DNA from: Alphaproteobacteria bacterium
GTDB taxonomy: Bacteria > Pseudomonadota > Alphaproteobacteria > UBA9655
NCBI GenBank assembly: GCA_019752515.1
Contig: JAIEMB010000007.1
Coordinates: forward strand, 1-64,000
Length of the DNA stretch: 64,000 nt
Direction: 5' to 3'
The notes beneath the pieces are model-generated. The model was given only the letters and a program-made list of their open reading frames with translations, was not told the origin of the DNA and ran no database searches. The translations under genes and the position numbers were made by a program. Below, piece by piece: positions 1 to 7,420 of this stretch (its first letter is position 1; each line of letters begins with the position of its first letter).

Positions 1-1
1 T

Positions 2-157
2 GGAATTCCAACGCCCCCACCGCCTCCTCCAGCCATGAGCAAGGATGAGAAAGATAAATTAGACATAACTACAACAGGTGGAATTCCAACGCCCCCACCG
101 CCTCCTCCAGCCATGAGCAAGGATGAGAAAGATAAATTAGACATAACTACAACAGCA
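2..157 (+). repeat. 78-bp tandem repeat, two copies, coding
   Basis: Two almost identical 78-bp units (2-79 and 80-157) each encode a 26-residue block of GGIPT, six prolines, and an AMSKDEKDKLDITTT-like segment. A diverged third start (AGAPIPPPPP) follows. More units may lie left of the window. In-frame units suggest copy-number change of the polyproline linker. Confidence 0.9.
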
Positions 158-460
158 GGTGCACCAATACCGCCTCCTCCACCTGTTTTTGTTAAAAAGA
201 CGTTACCAAGGGCTACTTCTTTACCCAATCTTACCAATCCTGAAGACCCGCAAGAAGGAGGAGATCTATTGAGTGACATTAGAAAGGGAAAAACACTCAA
301 GAGAGCAGATTCACAGCCTGACCTCAGAACTTCTCTGAAAAAGGATGAAAAAAAAGACATATTCTCTGAAACAGAAAAGCGAATTGCGGAAGCGATGCAA
401 AGACGTCCTGTCAGCTCTCATCATGACGACGATGACGATGACGATGGCGATTGGGATTAA
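2..460 (+). CDS. Polyproline/WH2/acidic (VCA-like) protein, 5' end outside window
   Basis: The reading frame is open to the left edge, so the N-terminus is missing; the ATG at 35 lies inside a repeat unit and is probably not the start. Residues below count from that ATG. Two polyproline tracts (about 17-25 and 44-50) are followed by GDLLSDIRKGKTLKRA at 76-91, which fits the WH2 actin-monomer motif (LLxxIRxGxxLKK). Next comes EKRIAEAMQRR (about 114-124), resembling the amphipathic connector helix of WASP proteins (xxxMQKR), and a terminal acidic tail DDDDDDDGDWD with the tryptophan typical of Arp2/3-binding A regions. The order polyP-V-C-A is that of eukaryotic WASP proteins and of Rickettsia RickA. 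Inference: an effector that activates host Arp2/3. The proline repeats could bind profilin. No secretion signal can be judged because the 5' end is absent. Alternative: a low-complexity protein with fortuitous motifs. Confidence 0.8.
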   Translation, partial: GIPTPPPPPPAMSKDEKDKLDITTTGGIPTPPPPPPAMSKDEKDKLDITTTAGAPIPPPPPVFVKKTLPRATSLPNLTNPEDPQEGGDLLSDIRKGKTLKRADSQPDLRTSLKKDEKKDIFSETEKRIAEAMQRRPVSSHHDDDDDDDGDWD

Positions 461-503
461 CCAAGGCCCTTTTGAGTTTTTCTTTTTGCTTATTATAAAT
501 CTA

Positions 504-531
504 CAAAGTCCACGTTAAAGCGTGGACTTTG
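504..531 (+). terminator. Hairpin downstream of the VCA-like gene
   Basis: An 11-bp perfect inverted repeat (504-514 with 521-531, 6-nt loop) stands 43 bp after the stop codon. It is not followed by a strong T-run, so it may be a weak terminator or an mRNA 3'-end stabilising hairpin. Confidence 0.5.
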
Positions 532-707
532 TTACGTATGTTGTATACATAGCTTTTGTAAAGATTCTGAGAGCTCTCTCTTCTTTATTAATACTTTTTT
601 CAAATTTGTTCTCTATCATTAGAATAAGAAATAGTTGATAAATTTTATTTAAATTTAAGATATATGATTAGAGCTCAGATCATGACAATAGATAGGGAGA
701 TATAATA

Positions 708-1766
708 ATGAAGAAAAATAAGGAAAACAAACAAACTCCTTTTGAAATTGGTGGAGATCTCGTTCAGCCTGGAACAGCAAAGATAGTTCACATACCCTTT
801 TCCTTTCTCCCCACTCAACGTTCTTTTGATTTAAATCTACGTGTTGTTCATGGACGTCAGCAAGGAAAGTGTCTCCTTATCAGCTCGACAATTCATGGTG
901 ACGAGCTTAATGGGATAGAAGTGATTCGCCGCGTCCTATCTTCTCCTCTCACAAAACATATTCGAGGAACTCTCATTGCCATTCCCATTGTCAATATACT
1001 TGGTGTATTGACTGAAAGCCGGTACCTTCCCGATCGACGAGACCTAAATCGAAGCTTTCCTGGATCTGAAAAGGGATCCGCAGCTTCCCAACTTGCAAAT
1101 ATTTTCTTAACTGAAATCGTGCAAAAATGTTCTCATTGCATTGATCTTCATACAGGATCAAATAACCGCATAAACTTACCACAAATTCGTTGTAATTTTC
1201 AAAATGATAGTGCTCTAAAGATGGCTTTCGCTTTTGGCGCCCCTGTCACTTTAAAAGCCCCCAATCGCGATGGTTCTCTCAGAGAAGCTGCTGAAGAAAT
1301 GGGTATACATTCATTGACTTTTGAAGGTGGAGAAGCCTTACGTTTTAATGAGTTCTCAATTAGAGCCGCAGTCCAAGGCATTTTTCGTGTCATGGGTGTG
1401 CTCGGAATGATTTCTCCTAAAAAGTGTCCCGCCCTGAAAGGATCATCTGTCATTTCTCCCACTAGCCGTTGGTTAAGATCCCCTTCTACAGGCATTTTTC
1501 GTACGAATGGTCACTTAGGAAAGAAGGTCCTTAAAGGAGACGTTATTGGAAAAATTAGTGATCCCATAGGAACAACAACTCTTGATATAGTAGCTACTTT
1601 TGAAGGTATTATTATTGGGCTTAACCAATCCCCACTTGTTTATAAGGGCGATGCTCTCTTCCATATTGCATGGGTCCCCGACCCATCAAGAGCGGAAGCC
1701 ACCATTGAGGAATTTGGAGAAGAAACAGATCTAAATCTCTCTTTAAATGATCCTTCAACATACTAG
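708..1766 (+). CDS. Succinylglutamate desuccinylase/aspartoacylase (M14-like) family protein
   Basis: A 352-residue zinc-dependent deacylase or carboxypeptidase-like protein. The HGDELNG motif (about residues 63-69) supplies the H and E zinc ligands of the family, DLNRSFPG (about 112-119) is the conserved arginine-containing motif, and IDLHTG supplies the second histidine ligand. The C-terminal third looks like the beta-barrel/lipoyl-like extension of the AstE/AspA group. The exact substrate (N-acyl amino acid or peptide) cannot be told. A ribosome-binding site (agggagat) precedes the ATG. It is a single gene followed 90 bp later by the terminase. Confidence 0.8.
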   Translation: MKKNKENKQTPFEIGGDLVQPGTAKIVHIPFSFLPTQRSFDLNLRVVHGRQQGKCLLISSTIHGDELNGIEVIRRVLSSPLTKHIRGTLIAIPIVNILGVLTESRYLPDRRDLNRSFPGSEKGSAASQLANIFLTEIVQKCSHCIDLHTGSNNRINLPQIRCNFQNDSALKMAFAFGAPVTLKAPNRDGSLREAAEEMGIHSLTFEGGEALRFNEFSIRAAVQGIFRVMGVLGMISPKKCPALKGSSVISPTSRWLRSPSTGIFRTNGHLGKKVLKGDVIGKISDPIGTTTLDIVATFEGIIIGLNQSPLVYKGDALFHIAWVPDPSRAEATIEEFGEETDLNLSLNDPSTY

Positions 1767-1856
1767 GCAGATCATTATTCTTTATAATTGCCCATTTCTT
1801 TTATTTTATTCGCCTCTAAATTTTTCTTTTGAGAAGATAGATCAAAAGGAGAACGC

Positions 1857-3137
1857 ATGAATAAACTACATCTGTTCAAGAAGCTCTTGGAGCTTTTTAA
1901 AGCCGAAAGAGCAAAAAGAACTCCTGAGCCAACTCTTTTCAATTGGCAACAGTGGGCTAGAAAAAGTCAGATTCCCCCTCAAGGAAGTTGGCGAGTATGG
2001 CTTATTCTTGCTGGTCGTGGATTTGGTAAAACACGCACAGGTGCTGAAACGTTACGTCAGTGGATTCGAGAAGGTCTCTGCCGTAGACTTGCCCTTATTG
2101 CTGAGACAGAAATGGAAGCTCGCCATATTATGGTTGAAGGAGCATCAGGACTATTAGCCGTTCATCCTCCTGCTGAACGTCCTATATATGAACCTTCGCG
2201 ACGACAACTTTTTTGGTCAAACGGTGCTGTTGCAACCTGTTTCAGTGCAGAAGCGCATGAGCAATTACGCGGCCCTCAATTTGATGGAGCATGGGTTGAT
2301 GAGCTGGCAAAATTTCGGGAAGACATGAAAGTTTGGGATCAGCTTATGTTTGCTCTTCGGTTAGGTCCTTTTCCTCGCGTCATCGTAACGACGACACCTC
2401 GACCAACCCCTCTTTTAAAGAAATTGCTTAAAGATCCAGATATTGTCATAAGCAAAGGTTCAACTTATGAAAATGCAAAAAATCTTGCCAAACCATTTCT
2501 CGATTATATCACCCGGCAATATGGAAAAAGTTGGCTCGGTCGCCAAGAGATTTATGCCGATATGGTTGAAACAAGGGAAGGTGCCTTATGGACCCCTCAA
2601 CTCATTGAACGTGCGCGAAATGCATACCAAGATAAACCACTTCAACGTCTTGTCATTGCCATTGATCCAGCCGTGAGTACAACTGAGCAAAGTGATGAAA
2701 CCGGCATCATTGCTGCAGGCGTTACGCAAGAAGGCGTAGGTGTTATTTTAGAAGATCTTTCTCTTAAAGCACCTGCCTATCTTTGGATACAAAAAGCAAT
2801 TACCGCCTACCATAGGCTTAAAGCAGATAGAATCGTTGCTGAAATCAACATGGGAGGAGAACTTGTAGAGCATCTCTTGCGCACTCATGACAGATCAATA
2901 AGCTATAAAGCCGTACGAGCCATGCGAGGAAAAGCTTTACGTGCAGAACCCATAGCAGCCCTTTATGAGCAAGGAAAAGTATGGCATACCTCACACCTCC
3001 CAAAACTTGAAGAACAGCTTTGCACTTATGTTCCCGGACAAAGTAAGAAATCACCCGATCGTCTTGATGCCCTCGTTTGGGCTCTCACCGATCTCATGCT
3101 TACACCCTCACATCAAACTGAAATATGGATGTGTTAA
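1857..3137 (+). CDS. Phage/GTA-type terminase large subunit
   Basis: A 426-residue DNA-packaging ATPase-nuclease. It has Walker A GRGFGKTRTG (about residues 53-62), Walker B GAWVDELAK (about 144-152), and a C-terminal RNase H-like nuclease with AIDPAVS (about 269-275) and the closing SPDRLDALVWAL motif. This matches the terminase encoded by gene-transfer-agent clusters of alphaproteobacteria (RcGTA g2 type) in length and layout. A good ribosome-binding site (aaggag) lies 7 bp upstream. No portal, capsid, protease or tail gene is beside it: the neighbours are a deacylase and pal. It is either an orphan remnant of a dispersed GTA cluster or the packaging subunit of a GTA whose other genes lie elsewhere. 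Confidence 0.9.
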   Translation: MNKLHLFKKLLELFKAERAKRTPEPTLFNWQQWARKSQIPPQGSWRVWLILAGRGFGKTRTGAETLRQWIREGLCRRLALIAETEMEARHIMVEGASGLLAVHPPAERPIYEPSRRQLFWSNGAVATCFSAEAHEQLRGPQFDGAWVDELAKFREDMKVWDQLMFALRLGPFPRVIVTTTPRPTPLLKKLLKDPDIVISKGSTYENAKNLAKPFLDYITRQYGKSWLGRQEIYADMVETREGALWTPQLIERARNAYQDKPLQRLVIAIDPAVSTTEQSDETGIIAAGVTQEGVGVILEDLSLKAPAYLWIQKAITAYHRLKADRIVAEINMGGELVEHLLRTHDRSISYKAVRAMRGKALRAEPIAALYEQGKVWHTSHLPKLEEQLCTYVPGQSKKSPDRLDALVWALTDLMLTPSHQTEIWMC

Positions 3138-3149
3138 TAATACTATATA

Positions 3150-3181
3150 AAAAAACACCCCCAATAGGGGGTGTTTTTTCT
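3150..3181. terminator. Bidirectional rho-independent terminator between terL and pal
   Basis: An A-run, ACACCCCC, a short loop, GGGGGTGT and a T-run form a strong symmetric hairpin between the convergent terminase (+) and pal (-) genes. A/T runs on both sides suit termination from either direction. Confidence 0.9.
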
Positions 3182-3201
3182 TTAATAAGAATGTCTTCTT
3201 A

Positions 3202-3705
3202 TTAGTCCAAAACTGTAATAGCAACACGGTTTTGTTGATAAGCCCATTCGCTACCATCTTGCTCAACGATTGGACGATTCTTACCGTAGCTTACAACCTT
3301 AATACGTGCTGGGTTTACACCGAAAGCAACAAGCTGTTCTTTAGCAGCATTGGCACGACGCTCACCTAGAGCCAAGTTGTATTCTGTGGTTCCACGCTTA
3401 TCGCAGTGACCGTTAACGGTCACAACGAAGTTTGGATATCTGTTCAACCAATCAGCTTGATTTCTTAAGGTGTCCATCCCTTCAGGGCGAACATGTGACC
3501 GATCGAAGTCGAAGAATACACGATCGCCAACGTTTTCAACGAAATCAGCAACTGAACCAGCTACACATGGTGACTCAACGATTGGCGCAACTGCTTCCAT
3601 CATTCCGCCTTGTCCGGAAGCTTCAACACACTCATCTGTTGAGGATCCGCATGCAGATAACGCTAACGCAGCAGTTGCGAGAAGACTTGTAATTTTTAGA
3701 CGCAT
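3202..3705 (-). CDS. pal: Peptidoglycan-associated lipoprotein Pal
   Basis: An outer-membrane lipoprotein of the Tol-Pal system that binds peptidoglycan and helps envelope constriction at division. The start at 3705 (MRLKITSLL) is preferred over an upstream in-frame start because it has a ggag ribosome-binding site and gives a normal lipoprotein signal with lipobox LSAC (Cys about 19). The OmpA-like C-terminal domain contains FDRSHVRPEG, VNGHCDKRGTTEYN and LGERRANAAK, the peptidoglycan (DAP)-binding motifs. The length of 167 residues is normal. It lies downstream of tolB on the same strand with a 158-bp gap. Confidence 0.95.
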   Translation of the reverse strand: MRLKITSLLATAALALSACGSSTDECVEASGQGGMMEAVAPIVESPCVAGSVADFVENVGDRVFFDFDRSHVRPEGMDTLRNQADWLNRYPNFVVTVNGHCDKRGTTEYNLALGERRANAAKEQLVAFGVNPARIKVVSYGKNRPIVEQDGSEWAYQQNRVAITVLD

Positions 3706-3863
3706 TTCTTTTTTTCTCCTTTTTGGTTTTCGTTCGCCCACATTAGCAGGTGAACGTTAAAATAACATTAAAATTTGTCTCTTTTTGATGTCTTTGGCCC
3801 TATGCAGCACCATGCCTAGTCCGATACACCGTAAGCACACTATAACCTATTGAAGCAAAAGGA

Positions 3864-5165
3864 TCAAGAGCTCCATGTAGGATACGATCCTTCTCCAGGA
3901 ATATCAACTGTTCTCTTGTTAAATCCTTCAATATTGATCCGACAAAGCCCAACTTTGCCTCTGGAACTCGCTTGGCAAGTATACATAATTTCGCGCCCAT
4001 TTGGCGACCAAGTAGGTCCTTCAAGAAGATAACCGGAATCAAGCATCCTCTCTCCCGAACCATCAGGCCGCATAACCCCAATGTAAAAAGTTGATCCTTG
4101 TTGAAGAGTGAAAGCAATTAAATCTCCTCTAGGTGACCAGATAGGATTATCATATAGTCCCGTTTTAAAACTAATACGAGTTCCTTCTCCTGACCCTGCA
4201 TCTTTAACATAGATCTGTGGTTTTCCCCCCTTATCTGAAATATAAACAATCTTTGTACCATCAGGGTTATAACAGGGGGAAACATCAATTGATGCTGAAG
4301 ATGTTGTTAGTTTCTCCAATCTCTTGCTTCCTAAATCCATTTTATAAAGAGAGGCCGCACCTCCTTTGGCACTGCTCAGAATAATGTGATCTCCCTTTGG
4401 AGAGAATCGGGGAGACATTTTTTGTCCCTCAACCGATCCCAGTGAGTCGGTGTGGCCTGTTGTAATGTTATGTATAATGAGCTCTGGCGTCTTATCATTC
4501 TTTCCAAAACTCACATAAGCTATTTTACTACCATCTGGAGAAATACGAGGGGTCAATACACGCATCCCACTTGAAATCATTTGATGATTTGCTCCATCTT
4601 GATCCATAATAGCGAGTTGATACTTACGCCCCATTTCAGGACCACTTTCTGCCACATAAACAACACGGGTATCAAAATACCCTTTATCTCCGGTGATACG
4701 CTCATAAATTTGGTCAGCAATTTGGTGAGCAGCTCTTCGCCAGTTAGCCGGTTCTGTACCCAAAGAAAGGCCTGAAAGTTGGGTCTCTGTAAAGATGTCA
4801 AACAAGCGAAAGTCCACTTGCAAAGAATGGCCGTTACGTTGCAAAAGGCCTCCCACTAGTGCTTCTGCATTTAAAATTTTCCAGTCTGCAAAACGAGGGT
4901 GTGTCATCACATCACGGGCTGACTGGATATGAGCATTCGGGTCAACAACGCGGAAAAGACCACATCCTTCCAAATCATTTGTTATAACTTGCGTAATTTC
5001 TTGACCTATCTTTGCCAACTCAGAATCACCGCCCCCATCGAAAGGCGTAATCGCAATAGGGACGGGCTTAAAAGTTCCTTCTGTAATGTCAATATGAACT
5101 TCGGCCATCGACTGAAAAGTTAACGCAATTATCATTACGAAAGTAAACAGCGCTTTTTTCATCAT
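3864..5165 (-). CDS. tolB: Tol-Pal system protein TolB
   Basis: A periplasmic beta-propeller protein that interacts with Pal. The start at 5165 (MMKKALFTF) follows gagggtg and yields a clean signal peptide ending near SMA-EVHI; the open frame extends further upstream but lacks a ribosome-binding site there. An N-terminal TolB domain (KPVPIAITPF) is followed by repeated WD-like blades such as ISPDGSKIAY, FSPKGDHI, YNPDGTKIVY, WSPRGDLIAF and WSPNGREIMY. About 433 residues, the normal size. tolQRA are not in the window upstream. Confidence 0.95.
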   Translation of the reverse strand: MMKKALFTFVMIIALTFQSMAEVHIDITEGTFKPVPIAITPFDGGGDSELAKIGQEITQVITNDLEGCGLFRVVDPNAHIQSARDVMTHPRFADWKILNAEALVGGLLQRNGHSLQVDFRLFDIFTETQLSGLSLGTEPANWRRAAHQIADQIYERITGDKGYFDTRVVYVAESGPEMGRKYQLAIMDQDGANHQMISSGMRVLTPRISPDGSKIAYVSFGKNDKTPELIIHNITTGHTDSLGSVEGQKMSPRFSPKGDHIILSSAKGGAASLYKMDLGSKRLEKLTTSSASIDVSPCYNPDGTKIVYISDKGGKPQIYVKDAGSGEGTRISFKTGLYDNPIWSPRGDLIAFTLQQGSTFYIGVMRPDGSGERMLDSGYLLEGPTWSPNGREIMYTCQASSRGKVGLCRINIEGFNKRTVDIPGEGSYPTWSS

Positions 5166-5267
5166 AAATACACCCTCACTATAAAGTTCAAGAAAATCCT
5201 GAAAGAGAATACGCTTTCTAGAGACAAGAAACAAGAAGTTCAAACAATAATTTTATAAAACCAAGTA

Positions 5268-6191
5268 TCACATTCCTTTTGATATCAAGATCCGACTCTG
5301 AATAGCCGCGGTTTTAACAGCTTTTTGAAGTTTTTCAAAAGCACGCATTTCAATTTGCCTGACACGTTCACGAGAAATTCCCATAGTTTCAGAAAGTGTC
5401 TCAAGTGTTGTCGGGGGGTCCTTAAGTCGACGTTCTTGTATCACTTGATACTCGCGCTCGTTCAAAGATTTTAAAGCAGTTTCTAAAAGTGCATTCTTTC
5501 TGTTACTCTCATCTCTCTCAATAAGCTTATTTTCATGAGTTGATTCTTCATCGACAAGCCAATCTTGCCATTCATCTAAACCGTCTTCCTTTAAAGGAAC
5601 ATTAAGCGACTGATCAGGACCTCCAAGTCTCTTACTCATTTCAATCACTTCATGCTCAGAAACATTAAGCTCTTGTGCGATATCCTTAATTGTTTGCGCA
5701 GATATGATGGGTTCATCTAGCTCCTGCATCTTGCCCTTAAGACGCCTTAAGTTAAAGAAGAGTTTCTTTTGAGCCGCCGTCGTCCCTATCTTAACAAGTG
5801 ACCAGGAATGTAACACATACTCTTGAATATTGGCACGAATCCACCACATAGCATAGGTAGAAAAACGGAACCCTTTATCTGGGTCAAACTTACGAAGAGC
5901 TTGCATCAGACCAACGTTCCCTTCGGCAATAAGATCTATCACCGGCAATCCATATCCTCTATAACCATTTGCTATCTTAGCAACAAGCCGAAGGTGGGAG
6001 CCCACAAGCTGTTCAGCTGCTTTCGGGTCTTGATGTTCTCGCCACCGTTTTGCCAACATATATTCCTCATCTGGCTCTAAAACAGGGAAACGCCGAATTT
6101 CAGATAAATATCGAGCTAATCCGTCCCCCATACTAGGAAGAGCTGCAGCTGCAGGAAGGGTTGGAAGATGATTGTCTTGTTCGTCAGTCAC
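5268..6191 (-). CDS. rpoH: RNA polymerase sigma-32 factor RpoH
   Basis: A heat-shock sigma factor of 307 residues. Region 2 contains LIAEGNVGLMQALRKFDP and FSTYAMWWIRANIQEYV, followed by the RpoH-box-like QKKLFFNLRRLK. Region 4 contains the helix-turn-helix ETMGISRERVRQIEMRAF. It lies 5 bp after rluD, as in many alphaproteobacteria, and is probably co-transcribed with it. The RpoH box and the absence of a long N-terminal region distinguish it from RpoD. Confidence 0.95.
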   Translation of the reverse strand: MTDEQDNHLPTLPAAAALPSMGDGLARYLSEIRRFPVLEPDEEYMLAKRWREHQDPKAAEQLVGSHLRLVAKIANGYRGYGLPVIDLIAEGNVGLMQALRKFDPDKGFRFSTYAMWWIRANIQEYVLHSWSLVKIGTTAAQKKLFFNLRRLKGKMQELDEPIISAQTIKDIAQELNVSEHEVIEMSKRLGGPDQSLNVPLKEDGLDEWQDWLVDEESTHENKLIERDESNRKNALLETALKSLNEREYQVIQERRLKDPPTTLETLSETMGISRERVRQIEMRAFEKLQKAVKTAAIQSRILISKGM

Positions 6192-6196
6192 GCAAC

Positions 6197-7180
6197 TTAA
6201 CCTACTGTTGTCTGAGTTTGGTAGTTTAACACATCTATCAGATTTCGCATATCCTCAGGAAGAGTTGCTGAGAAAAGAAGTTGCTTATGGGTTGAAGGAT
6301 GAAAAAATGATAGTTCTTTAGCATGAAGTGCTTGACGACCTGGCAACCATTTTTTTAATAAAAACTCTTTCAATACTAAAGGAATAGATTTCGGTATTTT
6401 ACCATAAACTCCATCCCCAATTAAGGAATGGCCTTTGGCTGTTAAATGAACGCGAATTTGATGGGTCCGCCCTGTTTCTAAACGACATTCTACGAGACTC
6501 GCTATTCTCCCAAAGAACTTCGTGATCTTATAATGGGTCAGTGCTGGCTTTCCGCCCTTACACAACGCCATACGCTGCCGATGGTACCGATCTCGTCCAA
6601 TAGCACCTTCAATAATGCCTTCTTGTGGTAAAAGCATTCCCCACACAAGTGCATTATAAACCCTCCTCATCTGATGGGTTGAAAGCTGATATGATAAATG
6701 ACGGTGAGCCCGGTCATTTTTAGCTGCAACTAAAAGACCGCTTGTTTCTTTATCAAGCCTGTGGACTATCCCTGGACGCTTAACTCCATTTATTCCAGAG
6801 AGGCTCTCACCACAGTGGCTTAAAAGTGCATTTACGAGAGTTCCTTCCGAATGACCAGGAGCAGGATGAACAACCATCCCTGCCGGTTTATTAACCACAA
6901 TAAGATCCTCATCCTCATACAAAATATCAAGAGGAATCCATTGAGGAAGCGGAATAGCTTCTTCAAGGGGCGGAATTTTGACTTCAATAAGCTGCCCCTC
7001 CTTAACTTTAAATGAAGGCAGTTTTAAAAATACAGTTCCCGCCCTAACAAATTCTCCTTCAATAAGTTCCTGCAGGCGGGATCTCGAAATCTCAGGAATG
7101 TTGAGGACTAAAAATTTATCCAGCCGCATACCATGCTCATTTCTTTTTACGCATAAGCTATATAAAGTGTTAGCAGCCAA
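6197..7180 (-). CDS. rluD: 23S rRNA pseudouridine synthase, RluA/RluD family
   Basis: It isomerises uridine to pseudouridine in 23S rRNA, helix 69 if truly RluD. A 327-residue protein with an N-terminal S4-like RNA-binding domain (MRLDKFLVLNIPEISRSRLQ) and the catalytic motif GIVHRLDKETSGLL (about residues 137-150), whose Asp is the nucleophile. VNKPAGMVVHPAPGH and ETGRTHQIRVH are the other family motifs. It overlaps nothing and sits 5 bp before rpoH. The RluD rather than RluA/C assignment rests on length and the S4 domain. Confidence 0.9.
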   Translation of the reverse strand: MAANTLYSLCVKRNEHGMRLDKFLVLNIPEISRSRLQELIEGEFVRAGTVFLKLPSFKVKEGQLIEVKIPPLEEAIPLPQWIPLDILYEDEDLIVVNKPAGMVVHPAPGHSEGTLVNALLSHCGESLSGINGVKRPGIVHRLDKETSGLLVAAKNDRAHRHLSYQLSTHQMRRVYNALVWGMLLPQEGIIEGAIGRDRYHRQRMALCKGGKPALTHYKITKFFGRIASLVECRLETGRTHQIRVHLTAKGHSLIGDGVYGKIPKSIPLVLKEFLLKKWLPGRQALHAKELSFFHPSTHKQLLFSATLPEDMRNLIDVLNYQTQTTVG

Positions 7181-7420
7181 AATTCATAGACCCAATAGAA
7201 GTGTTATGAAATTTATGAATATTTACTTTAAAAAAAAGATGCAAGCATTTATCTTTCATTTTAAGGAACTTATATCGAATTTTGGCATTTCCGCTATGCA
7301 AACAAAACATTTGCCAGTCCTAGAAAAGTAACAATATAAATGTTACAATAATATTATTGAGTAATATTAATAGATTTTTCAATTTGGTCTCACTTTGGTT
7401 GAGAGTAAAAGGGCGTTACG

